Source: Neolecta irregularis DAH-3 (taxonomy: Eukaryota > Ascomycota > Neolectomycetes > Neolectales > Neolectaceae). From it: a stretch of 19,751 nt of DNA. The position numbers and the translations under genes were made by a program. The notes under the pieces are model-generated. The model saw only the letters and a list, made by a program, of their open reading frames with translations, did no database searches and was not told where the DNA came from. This document shows positions 1 through 9,634 of this stretch, one piece after another (position 1 is the stretch's first letter; every line of letters starts with the position of its first letter). The stretch is from the NCBI GenBank assembly GCA_001929475.1, contig LXFE01004370.1:180-19930 (forward strand), read 5' to 3'.

Positions 1-665
1 AAAGAATTATATACATAATATAGTAATTTAATCCTGCTCTGCCCATTTCTGCCATGCACACTACCACCCAAAATGGTTGTCACATGTTAGGCCCGGCCCA
101 TGGGTCAGTCAATGGGCTGGGCTTTTTAAAAAGCCATGGGCTTTGGCCCGTCCCCAACACTGAAGCAATACCGAACAGGAAAATTGATTACAACATGTAG
201 GCTGGTTTCTTCCTGACTCTGCCATGTTCCTTTTGCCAGTAATGCCCAACCCGAGTCTTGCTCTCCTCATTGCTTCTTCTGTATGCCATAATGCATGTAT
301 ATGTGAAAATGTTTCTGGCAGTCTTACTGGACTATAGTCTGCAGGTGCAGTATAAGCCTTGCAGCAATTAGAGGGATTGCTAGGCAAGGACACTAATCGA
401 GAGAAAACACTGAGCAATTTAGAACCAATTATATTCCTGGACCAATGAAAAAATTAGAATTCGTAAAATCACCAAATATCATGATACAAATTTTGGGTCA
501 ATCTGGTGGCTGGCGAACGCACCTTAAAATAAATAATAATAATAGTGGTATGTCGGTGGTTCTAGTTGAGGTGGGGTAGTATCGAGTTCCCCAATAGCAG
601 ACAATCCCTTACATCACCAGTCGAATCGCCGACTTTTGAACTTGCGGATCGTCGTAATTGAGTCG
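1..665. other. Intergenic region upstream of ACS
   Basis: I see no supported gene here. A 102-codon reading frame on the minus strand (109-417) has no recognisable motif, is unusually rich in Cys, Arg and Pro, and runs through the palindromic GC-rich block, so I do not call it. Positions 91-162 hold repeated GGGC/GCCC words (see the separate entry). A short AAT-rich microsatellite lies near 528-545. The remainder, roughly 420-665, would have to contain the promoter and 5' leader of the acetyl-CoA synthetase gene, but I could not identify a specific activator site. Confidence 0.6.
91..162 (-). mobile_element. Possible hAT-type transposon end (remnant)
   Basis: Read on the minus strand from 162, the DNA begins CAGTGTTGGGGACGGGCC and continues with repeated GGGCC, AGCCC and CCCATGGG words. 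It includes a perfect 16-bp palindrome, GGCTTTTTAAAAAGCC, at 120-135. CAGTGTT-like termini followed by subterminal GGGCC/GCCC repeats are typical of hAT elements. No transposase is visible, and the other terminus, if there is one, would lie left of the window. The target-site duplication therefore cannot be tested. The hAT assignment is inference from motif style; a self-complementary GC-rich repeat is what is directly seen. Confidence 0.35.
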
Positions 666-2917
666 ATGCCCGAACATAACACAGCAATAAATGATTCTGA
701 AGTCGAGGTTTTCAGCGTTCCCCAGCGATTGTTCGATGAATCCAAGCACCCAAAGCCTTTCATTTCGAGTTTCAATCAGTATCAAGAAATGTATGAGCGT
801 TCAAACAATAAACCCCATGAGTTCTGGGGAGATCTTGGCCGAGAGCTTCTTGACTGGCAAACTCCATTCAAGACCGTTCAGAGCGGCAGTTTTGAACATA
901 GTGATGTAGCTTGGTTCCTAGAGGGAGAGCTGAATGCCTCATACAATTGTGTTGATCGACATGCCATCGCTCGACCTGATGCCGCATCGTCTAACTTTTC
1001 CGTCCAAAGGCTCACTGCATAGATTGCAATTATCTACGAAGCAGACGAACCAGGTCATGGGCGAGAAATTACCTATTCCGAATTATTGCGAGAAGTCTGT
1101 AAAGCAGCTAATGTCCTCAAAAAGATGGGAGTCAGAAAAGGCGACACCGTAGCCGTCTATATGTCCATGATTCCAGAAATAGTCATCGCACTGTTGGCCA
1201 TTGTTCGAATTGGTGCTGTTCACTCTGTGATTTTTGCCGGGTTTTCCTCAGAGTCGCTCCGTGATCGGATTCTGGACGCAGATTCTCGTGTTGTTATCAC
1301 CACCGATGAAGGACGCCGAGGAGGAAAGACTATTGGAACAAAACATATTGTAGATGATGCCCTAAAACAGTGCCCTCATGTTAAGCATGTCCTCGTCTTC
1401 AGGCGTACTGGGAACCAAGTTCATATGCAGAAAGGGCGGGACTATTGGTGGCACGAAGAACTTCCCAAATACCCCCCAATTTGTCCTCCCGAACGAATGA
1501 AATCTGAAGATCCCCTTTTCCTGTTGTATACCTCCGGTTCTACCGGAAAGCCAAAAGGCCTTATGCACACAACTGGTGGATATCTCGTGGGGGCAGCTGC
1601 ATCTACGAAATACGTCTTTGATGTTCATTCAACTGACAAGATCGGAACCGCGGGCGATATTGGATGGATCACTGTAAATGTGCTATCTTGTAATATACTA
1701 AACATTTTAGGGTCATACATACATTCTTTATGGGCCTCTTCTTCTCGGAACGGCCACGCTTGTATTTGAAGGGACACCGGCTTACCCTTCATTCTCTCGT
1801 TACTGGGAAATTGTGGAAAAACACAAGCTTACCCATTGGTACGTCGCTCCAACAGCAATTCGCCTCCTTAAACGAGCCGGAGACACTCATTTCAAACATG
1901 ATATTACCTCTTTGCGGATTATAGGCTCAGTTGGAGAACCAATTGCTCCAGATGTATGCACATATACATGAGTAGACTGATTATTAGATCTGGAAATGGT
2001 ACTACGGAAAGGTTGGGAACAGTCAATGTCAGATAGTCGATGTATACACAATTTCGAGAAACTTTGCTGACGAACAAGACCTACTGGCAAACTGAAAGTG
2101 GATCCCATACAATTACTCCCTTCGCATGTGCCACACCCACAAAGCCTGGTAGTGCAACCCTCCCATTCTTCGGTATTCAACCAGTTATTCTCGATCCAGA
2201 AAACGGGAAAGAACTTACTGATCCAAATGTTGAAGGCGTCTTAGCTTTTAAGAAACCGTGGCCTAGCATGGCTCGAACCATATGGGGGGCCCATGAACGA
2301 TACTTTGATACTTATATGAAGCCTTATCCAGGCTATTATGTACTCAAGCAAACTTGGACGTTTTTGATGAGTTTAGTTCACGGGTGATGGTGCTAGTCGC
2401 GATTATGACGGATATTATTGGATCAAGGGGTAAACATATTTCCCAAATCCCTCAATTCAATTCATAGACGAGTTGACGATGTCGTCAATATATCCGGTCA
2501 TCGACTTAGTACAGCAGAAATCGAGGCGGCGTTAACTAACTATCCCGGAATTGCGGAAGCCGCATGTTGTGGCATCCCGGACGAATTGACTGGCCAAGCT
2601 GTAGTTGCTTTCGTTTCGCTCAAATCTGGCATTGATGCTTCAGAAAATTTGAACAAGGAATTGACTCTCCAAGTCCGAAAAGCAATCGGACCATTTGCAG
2701 CCCCGAAGAAAATTTATCTAAGCATATCTCTCCATGTTGAACGACGCTGACGTTTGAAGTCGACGATCTTCCTAAAACTCGAAGCGGAAAGATCATGAGA
2801 CGAGTCCTGCGAAAGATACTTGTGGGAGAACAAGATCAGTTAGGAGATTTGTCAACTCTCGCCGATCCGTCTACGGTTGAAGACTTGGTGAAAATCGTTC
2901 ATGGTTCAAGTAACTGA
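666..2917 (+). CDS. Acetyl-CoA synthetase (AMP-forming), 8 exons
   Basis: It makes acetyl-CoA from acetate, ATP and CoA through an acetyl-adenylate, feeding acetate use and nuclear/cytosolic acetyl-CoA pools. Exons: 666-983, 1023-1673, 1711-1953, 1988-2041, 2079-2339, 2377-2429, 2468-2721, 2760-2917, giving 663 residues against about 650-670 for fungal homologues. Visible landmarks are the N-terminal [20 protein letters not shown] segment, the adenylation P-loop [11 protein letters not shown] (275-285), GDIGWITGHTY, the YWQTESGSH substrate-pocket segment, FTGDG (510-514) and the C-terminal [11 protein letters not shown] with catalytic Lys622. The start is the ATG at 666; upstream in-frame sequence lacks ATG. 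Introns 1 and 7 begin with GC rather than GT. With them removed, every junction restores the family sequence exactly; without that the gene would carry an in-frame stop at 1020 and a frameshift near 2722. I therefore read it as functional, not a pseudogene. Confidence 0.94.
984..1022 (+). other. Non-canonical GC-AG intron (ACS intron 1)
   Basis: This 39-nt insertion sits between ...RPDA and [10 protein letters not shown], where homologues are continuous. It starts GCATCG and ends CATAG. Read through, it would add 13 codons ending in TAG. The only nearby GT (992) would give a 34-nt intron that shifts the frame. Phase 0. Confidence 0.75.
2722..2759 (+). other. Non-canonical GC-AG intron (ACS intron 7)
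   Basis: This 38-nt segment splits KKIYL from [11 protein letters not shown]. It starts GCATAT and ends TTGAAG. Removing it joins A to TC, giving an Ile codon and the conserved catalytic-lysine segment in frame. The alternative GT inside it (2736) would leave a 24-nt intron in the wrong frame. Confidence 0.78.
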
Positions 2918-3367
2918 GGAGTCTTTCAATCTGCATTCTCTTCATCTTCTTATTAATCGATCATGATTGAATAAGTTGTATTCAGTTGACTCTACTTTTC
3001 AAAGGTACTGGATGTGATTCTTTGTTTAAATATTTTCCAAAATTATTTTTGTCTATCCCAAAGGATTTAAAGTAGCGCCCTTCAAACATGTGGAAATGCA
3101 TAAAACTAGAACTTGTTCCACTAATGTTATTGAACTCCATTCAAGTCGATTTACTCTTGGTGCACCCGGTCCGTCTTTATCTCGACCCCGCCCTACAGTC
3201 ACTCTTTTGATTATTTGTCTTAGCCACAGTTTCTCTCGGTCTTAGCTCCTAATTACTAAACACTTGTGGCATTTCGACTGTTTCCACCTGACCACCATAG
3301 CCTCGCTTGGCTCATATTGCCAAGCATTTCAGCGAATCGTCCTTCCAGCTCGTCAGATTTATATCGA
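2918..3367. other. Intergenic region between ACS and ADAM genes
   Basis: About 450 bp of mostly AT-rich DNA between two genes on the same strand. It must hold the ACS 3' end and the promoter and leader of the protease gene. Pyrimidine-rich tracts run through 3160-3250. No reading frame here has homology I recognise. Confidence 0.6.
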
Positions 3368-5920
3368 ATGGTCAAGCTATTCTCTTCAATGTGGCTGCCA
3401 TGTTTCATAATAGGTTGTGCTCTGATGTCAGTAGAAGGTAAATACTATTGAGTTACAGAGGTGATACTACAGCTCGTTCATCGCGTCCCCCTCCCATTCG
3501 CTATGTATCGCATCTAAAAGATATTATAGCTTTGGAGAAGAATGATCGATCATTGCATATTTCCTTTAGGCTGCCTTTCTTGGAAACACAGAGCCATACT
3601 AAATTGATTCTCGAACCAAATAACGATATATTACAGCATCCAGAAGCATCAATAGAGTATCATGACTTAGAAGGGAACGTTAGAAAAGAGCCTATTACGA
3701 GGCAAGGGGTTCAAACATATCGAGGAACATGTTGGGTAGCGGATCATGAGCATGATTGGCGTGAAGCGGGATGGGCTGCGATTACTCTCATCCAAGACGG
3801 ACCTTTGTTTGAAGGAGCATTCATGATAGATGGAATGGCTCACCACGTCCAGCCATGGCGGAAATACTCTGCCCGTAGAGGCGCTCTCGACTACAATGTC
3901 CGCGGAACGAATGAAAATATGGTTATCTGGACCGACTCCCATATCGAAAGTTTACCAGAACTTCTCGTCAACGGCCATTCATGTCCCGCCGATAGGCTCC
4001 CTTATAACATCGATCCAGAAAATTCAATCAACAAATATTTTAGCTATCAGCAACCCAACACATTATTTGATTTCTGGAGTAGTAATAAAGCTTTTGGATA
4101 TGGTTCCCGATTGATGAAACGTCAAAATATCGATGGGAGTTCAGCCTTATTACCGGGTTTTACGAGTAGTACGACCCTTGTCTCTACTATCGGAAATACC
4201 GATGGATGTCCAAATGTTAAAAAGGTTGCTCTTGTAGGTGTTGCCGTGGATTGCGAGTACGCCCAAACTTTTTCAAATTCTTCCGAGACGAGAGAACATA
4301 TTATCACACTCTTCAATACTGTCTCAACTGTTTTCGAATCGACATTCAACGTTACACTTGGATTGCTTCAGCTCGTTATATCGGATACAAATGCTTCATG
4401 TCCGTCTTCACCGCCAAGCAACCAGCCTTGGAATGCCAATTGCAACTCGAATTTATCTTTAGATGATAGATTAAATCTGATTAGTACATGGCGAGGAACT
4501 CGGTCTGGAGATGGTATCGCATTCTGGACTCTTCTTACAAAGTGTAATAGCGGAACTGAAGTTGGCGTAAGTCAATGCCTTGCTACGATTTAATGTATTT
4601 AGGTTGCTTGGCTCGGAACCTTATGTTTTGATGAGACCCAGACTCAAGGCAATACTCAGGTAAGCGGAGCGAACGTTGTTACCCAGGGGAGCTCAGAATG
4701 GAAAGTTCTCGCCCATGAAACTGGACATGTGTTTGGTGCTGTGCATGATTGCAGTATGTAACTTTTGGGTATATTTGTTGACCTTGTAGTGAGTGGATGT
4801 GCTGCTGTAAACACGACTTGCTGTCCATTCACTAGAACTCAGTGCGACGCAGGTAGTCAATTCTTGATGAATCCCACTACTGTTCAGAGATCAAATTCCT
4901 TTAGCCCTTGCTCAGTTGGGAATGTGTGTTCCGCAATAGGGAGTCGAGCTGTCACTTCATCATGTCTTACAACGAATAAGAATATCAAGTTGATAACTGC
5001 CGGCCAGTGCGGTAATGGAATTGTAGAAGAGGGAGAGGATTGCGATTGTGGAGGTGAAGAAGCCTGTGCTGGCAATAAATGTTGCAATCCTAAGACCTGC
5101 AAGTTTACAACAGGATCCGTTTGCGAGTATATCTATCTTATGCTATGAAATCTAATGGCATAGTGACTCGAACGAATCATGCTGCAAAAACTGTCAGTAT
5201 GCTCCATCCTCGCAAATCTGTCGAGGGAGTCGAGATGAAAAGTGTGACCCATCTGAATTTTGTACCGGGACGTCATCGGCATGTCCAGAAGACCAGTTGG
5301 TATCAGATGGCACATCATGTGGTGCAGGTAGTCTGGCCTGTGCTAGTGGTCAGTGTACTTCGCGGTATCTATGTCCTCCTTTGCTTTTGCTGATGACTTT
5401 TCTGCAGAGATCTGCAATGTACAACACAAATCAATGGAACAACTGGAGATTGTGGTCTTCTTGACTGCCAGGTTACATGCAGAGCACCTGAATTTGGGCC
5501 TGCAACTTGTGTTTCGCTACCTCAATACTTTCTTGACGGAACACCCTGTGGAATTTCGGGGACATGTGGTAAAGGTATTTGCCGGAATCAGAGCGAGATT
5601 CGTGCTGTCAGTACTTGGATCAAACAGGTTTCCCTTTCGATGACGCTCTCGTTAACATTTTCCAGAATAAGACTATCGTTATCATCGTAGCCGCAATCGT
5701 AGGAGGCCTGCTTATCTTTTGTGGCGCCCTGTCTTCACTCCAGAGACTACGAAGAAAACCGACTGCACAAATACGACCTCGTCATATTCAATCTCGAAGA
5801 TATCAAACTCGCGCGAATATGTTTCAGGTTCCTCCTGGTCCACAGCACCCAAATCAAGTCTTATATGCGCCTTATCCACAATATCCCGGTCGCAATGCTC
5901 CTCCAGAGTACTACAGATGA
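3368..5920 (+). CDS. ADAM-family membrane metalloprotease, 7 exons
   Basis: A reprolysin-type zinc protease expected at the cell surface or in the secretory path. Exons: 3368-3437, 3473-4566, 4603-4753, 4790-5126, 5164-5364, 5408-5627, 5666-5920; 775 residues. In order: signal peptide (about 1-23, hydrophobic LPCFIIGCALMSVEA); prodomain to about 220, with a GHSCPADR segment that could be the cysteine switch; catalytic domain with HETGHVFGAVHD giving zinc ligands His426, His430 and His436 and base Glu427; a Met-turn FLMNP at Met465; a Cys-rich disintegrin domain (CGNGIVEEGEDCDC onward, with CRGSRDEKCDPSEFC at the loop); a further Cys-rich segment; one membrane helix (TIVIIVAAIVGGLLIFCGAL); and a basic then Pro/Tyr-rich cytoplasmic tail ending PPEYYR. 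All zinc ligands are present, so it should be active. The ATG at 3368 is chosen because it begins the signal peptide. All six introns are GT-AG, 35-43 nt. I cannot say whether it matches the ADM-A or ADM-B class. Confidence 0.94.
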
Positions 5921-6087
5921 GTCCTCTTCATTCCCGAGTTGGCAAAGTCTTTCTTTTCGTGTATGGTTATAGATTGGAGTTATTTTAAATACATTTATTA
6001 TCACACGCATCGTAACAATAGCGTAAACATGAAAAATGCAATGTGTGCTAACTCTACAGCGCCCCTAACTGAAATACGGAAATTTGC

Positions 6088-6766
6088 TTATGCCATGTTC
6101 TCAGTGGTGTCGCTCGGATTTCGGTCGAGCCAAAAGAGCAGACAATTATACCAAATTCTCGTTGTTTGATTGACTTCGTCGTGATCTGGTTCTTCAAGGA
6201 TCACATTGTAAACATGACTAAAGGCCATAAAAGTCGACACGACTGTCATGACGATCGACATTATAGGAAGAAAAAAGAGCACTAGTACAAACCGCATTGT
6301 TGAAGATTTGGGAGGGCAATCTTTAATCATTCGAAAATGCAGATTTATGATAGACTGGTAACTCGAAGAAATCAGATTTCGAAAGGTTCCTGGGAGTGGT
6401 TGGATAGGAACAACAGACAGAACGAAACCGAATGAACTGAACAGCAGCCAAATGAGGCCTGAAATACTGAGAATCATGTTGAAGAACAAGAAATAAAACT
6501 GCGAGTTCATCAAGAACGCTCCAGACAACCATTGTTACCCAAGCCAATCCATGAAACTCGCCATCGATATCGTTACAAATCAACATTGACTCTGAGTAGT
6601 ACAGCGTTGTATCTCCCCCGGAACAGAGCGATAAAGAACGAGGCTGTGTATACTTCTCATTTGTGAATAGTGAGACAGGACCAGGTGACTTTTCTTGCGG
6701 AGAAGGATGGTAAGTCGCTGGTGGAGGCGTAAGAGGCAGAACTTGCTTATTCTGGCTAGTATTCAT
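6088..6766 (-). CDS. Hypothetical two-helix membrane protein, 2 exons
   Basis: I do not recognise the family. Exons on the minus strand: 6766-6539 and 6498-6088, with a 40-nt GT-AG intron (6499-6538) that joins FHGLAW to FYFLFFNMIL in frame; 212 residues. The first 75 or so residues are polar and rich in Pro and Ser (PLTPPPATYHPSPQEKSPGP), likely cytoplasmic and disordered. Two strongly hydrophobic stretches follow: FYFLFFNMILSISGLIWLLF and, about 50 residues later, FVLVLFFLPIMSIVMTVVST. A polar C-terminus follows. The start is the first ATG (6766); an earlier TTG at 6781 is not a plausible fungal start. It converges on the ADAM gene, with 167 bp between the stops. The open frames on both sides of a well-formed intron are the main evidence that it is real. 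Confidence 0.62.
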
Positions 6767-7439
6767 AAGCCTTGGATCCAAGCGGATTGCTGGAAATAGC
6801 TGGAAAGACCGGAAAGGCGAGGATAAATAGCAGACTGGCCGGTTAAGAAAAGCGAATTCGTCGGGGTTTGCCCCTTCCCACTATTGCTTGGCATTAGAGA
6901 TTGCCGGCCTTGGCAAATGCAACATCAGGAATTTGAAGCTTTGTAACCATACCGAGTCTTTCCCTGTATTTTCCATGCGGGAAAAATACGCCATAGAACC
7001 CTGGGGTAAGCGAATCATGCTGAATAGCCCAGACCTGGAGGTTTGGAAAATTGAATATTAGGGAGGACCACCGATTGGTTGACTCTGCGATCTCGGAAAA
7101 TGCCTCCTCACCTTTACCTCTGAAACATCAGAAAGATGTCCCCAAACTGAGATTCGCAAGTGAATGTGTCCAAGCCACCCTACAGAAGGGCTGTGCAAAC
7201 CCCACTTGAATATCTTTTCGGGGTATTCATCTGAACACTTTAAAGGTGGAAAATATTAACCTTTTCGATCCCTTAACATGAATCATTGGAGTCACATTGC
7301 TCGAGATATCTCAGTTCTAGATTTCTACTAAATTCTTCTGATGCTGCCCCTGTGCACTGCCTTCGTTTCTCCACATCTTATTCGCAGCTATATACCCCGT
7401 GTATTTCCATCATCTGGGTCCCTTGACCAGTTCAGAGTT
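6767..7439. other. Divergent intergenic region (membrane protein / esterase)
   Basis: About 670 bp between two divergently oriented genes, so it should hold both promoters. I see no gene. A TATATA at 7389-7394 lies about 50 bp before the esterase start. An in-frame ATG at 7341 would add 33 residues in front of the esterase signal peptide; I treat that stretch as leader. Confidence 0.55.
7389..7394 (+). promoter_or_regulatory. Possible TATA box of the carboxylesterase gene
   Basis: TATATA followed by a C-rich run, 46 bp before the ATG at 7440. The spacing is compatible with transcription starting between it and that ATG, which would favour 7440 over the upstream ATG at 7341. Motif match only. 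Confidence 0.35.
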
Positions 7440-9393
7440 ATGTTATCAAGACTTCTTGGCCTTGTTGTTGCTATTGGTTCCGTCCTGTCCGTTCCCGTGT
7501 CCGAGTCACCTTCAGTACCGCTGGGACTTAAATGGACCGAAAGCAATGCGCTTCCAGTCGTCAGTCTAGGTTATGCTCAATATCGAGCTTCGGAATATGA
7601 CCCGATACAAGATTTCTATATTTTTAGGAATATTCGGTAGGAAGATCGACTAGACATGATCGGGAAGGCTAACCCGGCAGATTTGCGGCACCTCCCGTTG
7701 GTAATCAGAGATGGAAATATCCTGCTCCTCCTCTACACGAAGATGGAATCCAGGATGGCAGTATTGGGTATGGGTGCTACAATTCTGCCCCTGGAATCCT
7801 TTCAATTGCTCTACCTGCTCTTAAATTCTTTCCTCAAAAAGAGGACTGCTTATTCCTTGATCTCTGGGTCCCTGGAAATTCTGCAAGACTAGCAACTACG
7901 TCATCATTACCGGTTTTAATCTTCATTTTTGGCGGTGGATATGGTTTGATTGATCCCCGTAAGGGTATTACTTACCATCAAGTCATTGGAACCAAAGATA
8001 TGTATTCTGGCGGCCCATTAGTCAAGGCTGCAGATAACCAAATCATCTATGTCCGCATTAATTATAGAGTAAGCTTATTTCTCCCGGAATTAATTTAAAA
8101 TTTTAGCTCGGAGCTTTCGGTTGGCTTGCGGGAGAAACGCTTCAGAAAGATGGCCTTGCAAACGTTGGTTTGCATGATCAACGTGTATATCTCTTTGGAT
8201 GACACAACCCTCTGAGCAAATAGGCCGCTTTTCAATGGGTCCAAGATTACATTCACCTCTTTGGCGGCGATCCAAAAATTGTGACAGTAATGGGTGAATC
8301 CGCTGGCGCCGGCTCGATATTTCACCATATCGTTTCTCCCATAAAGCCCCAATTTAAACGCGCAATAATGCAATCGCCTGCCTGGTATCCCCAGTTTGAT
8401 AGGTATGGACTGGAACACCAATACCAGAATTTTGCTATAGCTGCTGGTTGTTCAACATTCGATCTTCATTGCCTTCGAACGCAGACGGAAGAAAAGCTTC
8501 AAGAAGCCAATCTGGCAACTACTTTGCATTCACAATATGGGACATTTCAGTATGGACCAGCGATTGATGGTGTTTACGTGCTCGATGAGCCGGATAAGAG
8601 ATTGTCTAGCGGACATTTTGCTCACGATGTTGAAGTCATGATGGGATATAATTCGGACGAGGGAGCTATCTTTACAAATCCTACTATAATTACAAGCAAA
8701 CACGTCGATGAGATGTTGAGACTGAACTTTCCGTACTCGAATGAGACCTTCTTCAACGAGGTATTGTTATCAAGTTGGGTTTTAAGGAGTTAATGAGTAG
8801 GTCAAAAGGTTGTATCCTCCACCGCCCACTAGACGATACTATACACAATTCGGTCGAGTTAGTGAAATGATTTCAGAGTTTATTGTCACTTGCAACGTAT
8901 ATATGATTAATCTCTTTCCTAAGAAATAGTCACGATATTTTGGACAAGCGTTCAACGGAAGGACCTTTAACTATAGATTCGCGATTCCTCCTGCATTACA
9001 TGGAATGGGTATAAGACCTCTTAGTCAATTCTATTGACTTTTAAAGATCTTCTCTTCACTTTCTTTGGTGTTGACCTTGATTTTCCAGATTTAGGCTTAT
9101 CGGTATTAATATCTCCAGACTTTCAAAGATCTCTGGCATGGGCTTTACAACGATATTTAGTATCCTTTGTCCGCTCAGGGGACCCCAATACCTATCGTGT
9201 AAAAGATGGTGTTGGTAACGTCCAGTTTCCTCGCTATGGTTCAGAACAAACAATTTTGAATATGGATATTATTGGATTTGACGCTCGTCCAGATCCGCAG
9301 GTACCCTCTGATAGATGTGACTTCTGGGTAACGGCACCATATGTCGATAACACGATGAATGAAATAAATGACAAGGTTGGATTAGTCTTTTAA
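7440..9393 (+). CDS. Secreted type-B carboxylesterase/lipase, 8 exons
   Basis: An alpha/beta-hydrolase of the carboxylesterase/cholinesterase group, probably hydrolysing extracellular or lumenal esters; the substrate cannot be read from sequence. Exons: 7440-7636, 7681-7943, 7983-8068, 8107-8184, 8224-8760, 8801-8896, 8930-9008, 9047-9393; 560 residues, normal for the family. A signal peptide (MLSRLLGLVVAIGSVLSVPVS) is followed by FRNIRFAAPPVG, KEDCLFLDLWVP, the oxyanion-hole GGGY, INYRLGAFGWLAGE, and the nucleophile elbow GESAG with Ser234. The acid is Glu354 (NSDEGAIF) and the base His443 (PALHG). All triad residues are present. Seven GT-AG introns of 33-44 nt are needed; the second (7944-7982) has a length divisible by three and no stop, but removing it restores GGGYVIGTKDMYSGGPL. 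The stop codon overlaps an AATAAA (9392-9397). A longer in-frame start at 7341 exists but would bury the signal peptide. Confidence 0.92.
7944..7982 (+). other. Intron without frame signature (esterase intron 2)
   Basis: A 39-nt GTTTGA...CAAG segment whose length is divisible by three and which contains no in-frame stop, so retention adds 13 residues silently. I call it an intron because carboxylesterases lack an insertion just after the oxyanion GGGY and because size and ends match the neighbouring introns. Confidence 0.75.
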
Positions 9394-9634
9394 TAAAATT
9401 TGCCTAGAATTTCCTGTACATTCATGTTTCATTTTAGATAAAGCAAAGAATGAAGTCAACTTTTGCTCGTACATATGCAATAGCCTTGAATAACTGAAAT
9501 TGAAAAAAAGATCGGAGGCAAAGGAAGAACCTTTAAGTATCTTACAAAAGGGAAATTGAAACGATCATTTTTCGACGAACACGAAGCCAATAACCAGCCT
9601 ATTAACTGTTAAGTAATACAGGGTCTAATAATGT

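Noticed and set aside
109-417. 102-codon open frame on the minus strand
   Set aside because: Runs through the palindromic transposon-like block, has no motif I recognise and an odd composition; likely chance.
666-2917. ACS as a pseudogene because of an in-frame TAG at 1020 and a frame break near 2722
   Set aside because: Both breaks sit in segments of normal intron length whose exact removal (GC-AG) restores the family sequence; all catalytic motifs are intact and six of eight exon junction sides fit canonical introns.
3196-3203. CAGTCACT, one base from a HOMOL-D box, upstream of the ADAM gene
   Set aside because: An 8-bp near match is expected by chance, and the downstream gene is not a ribosomal-protein gene.
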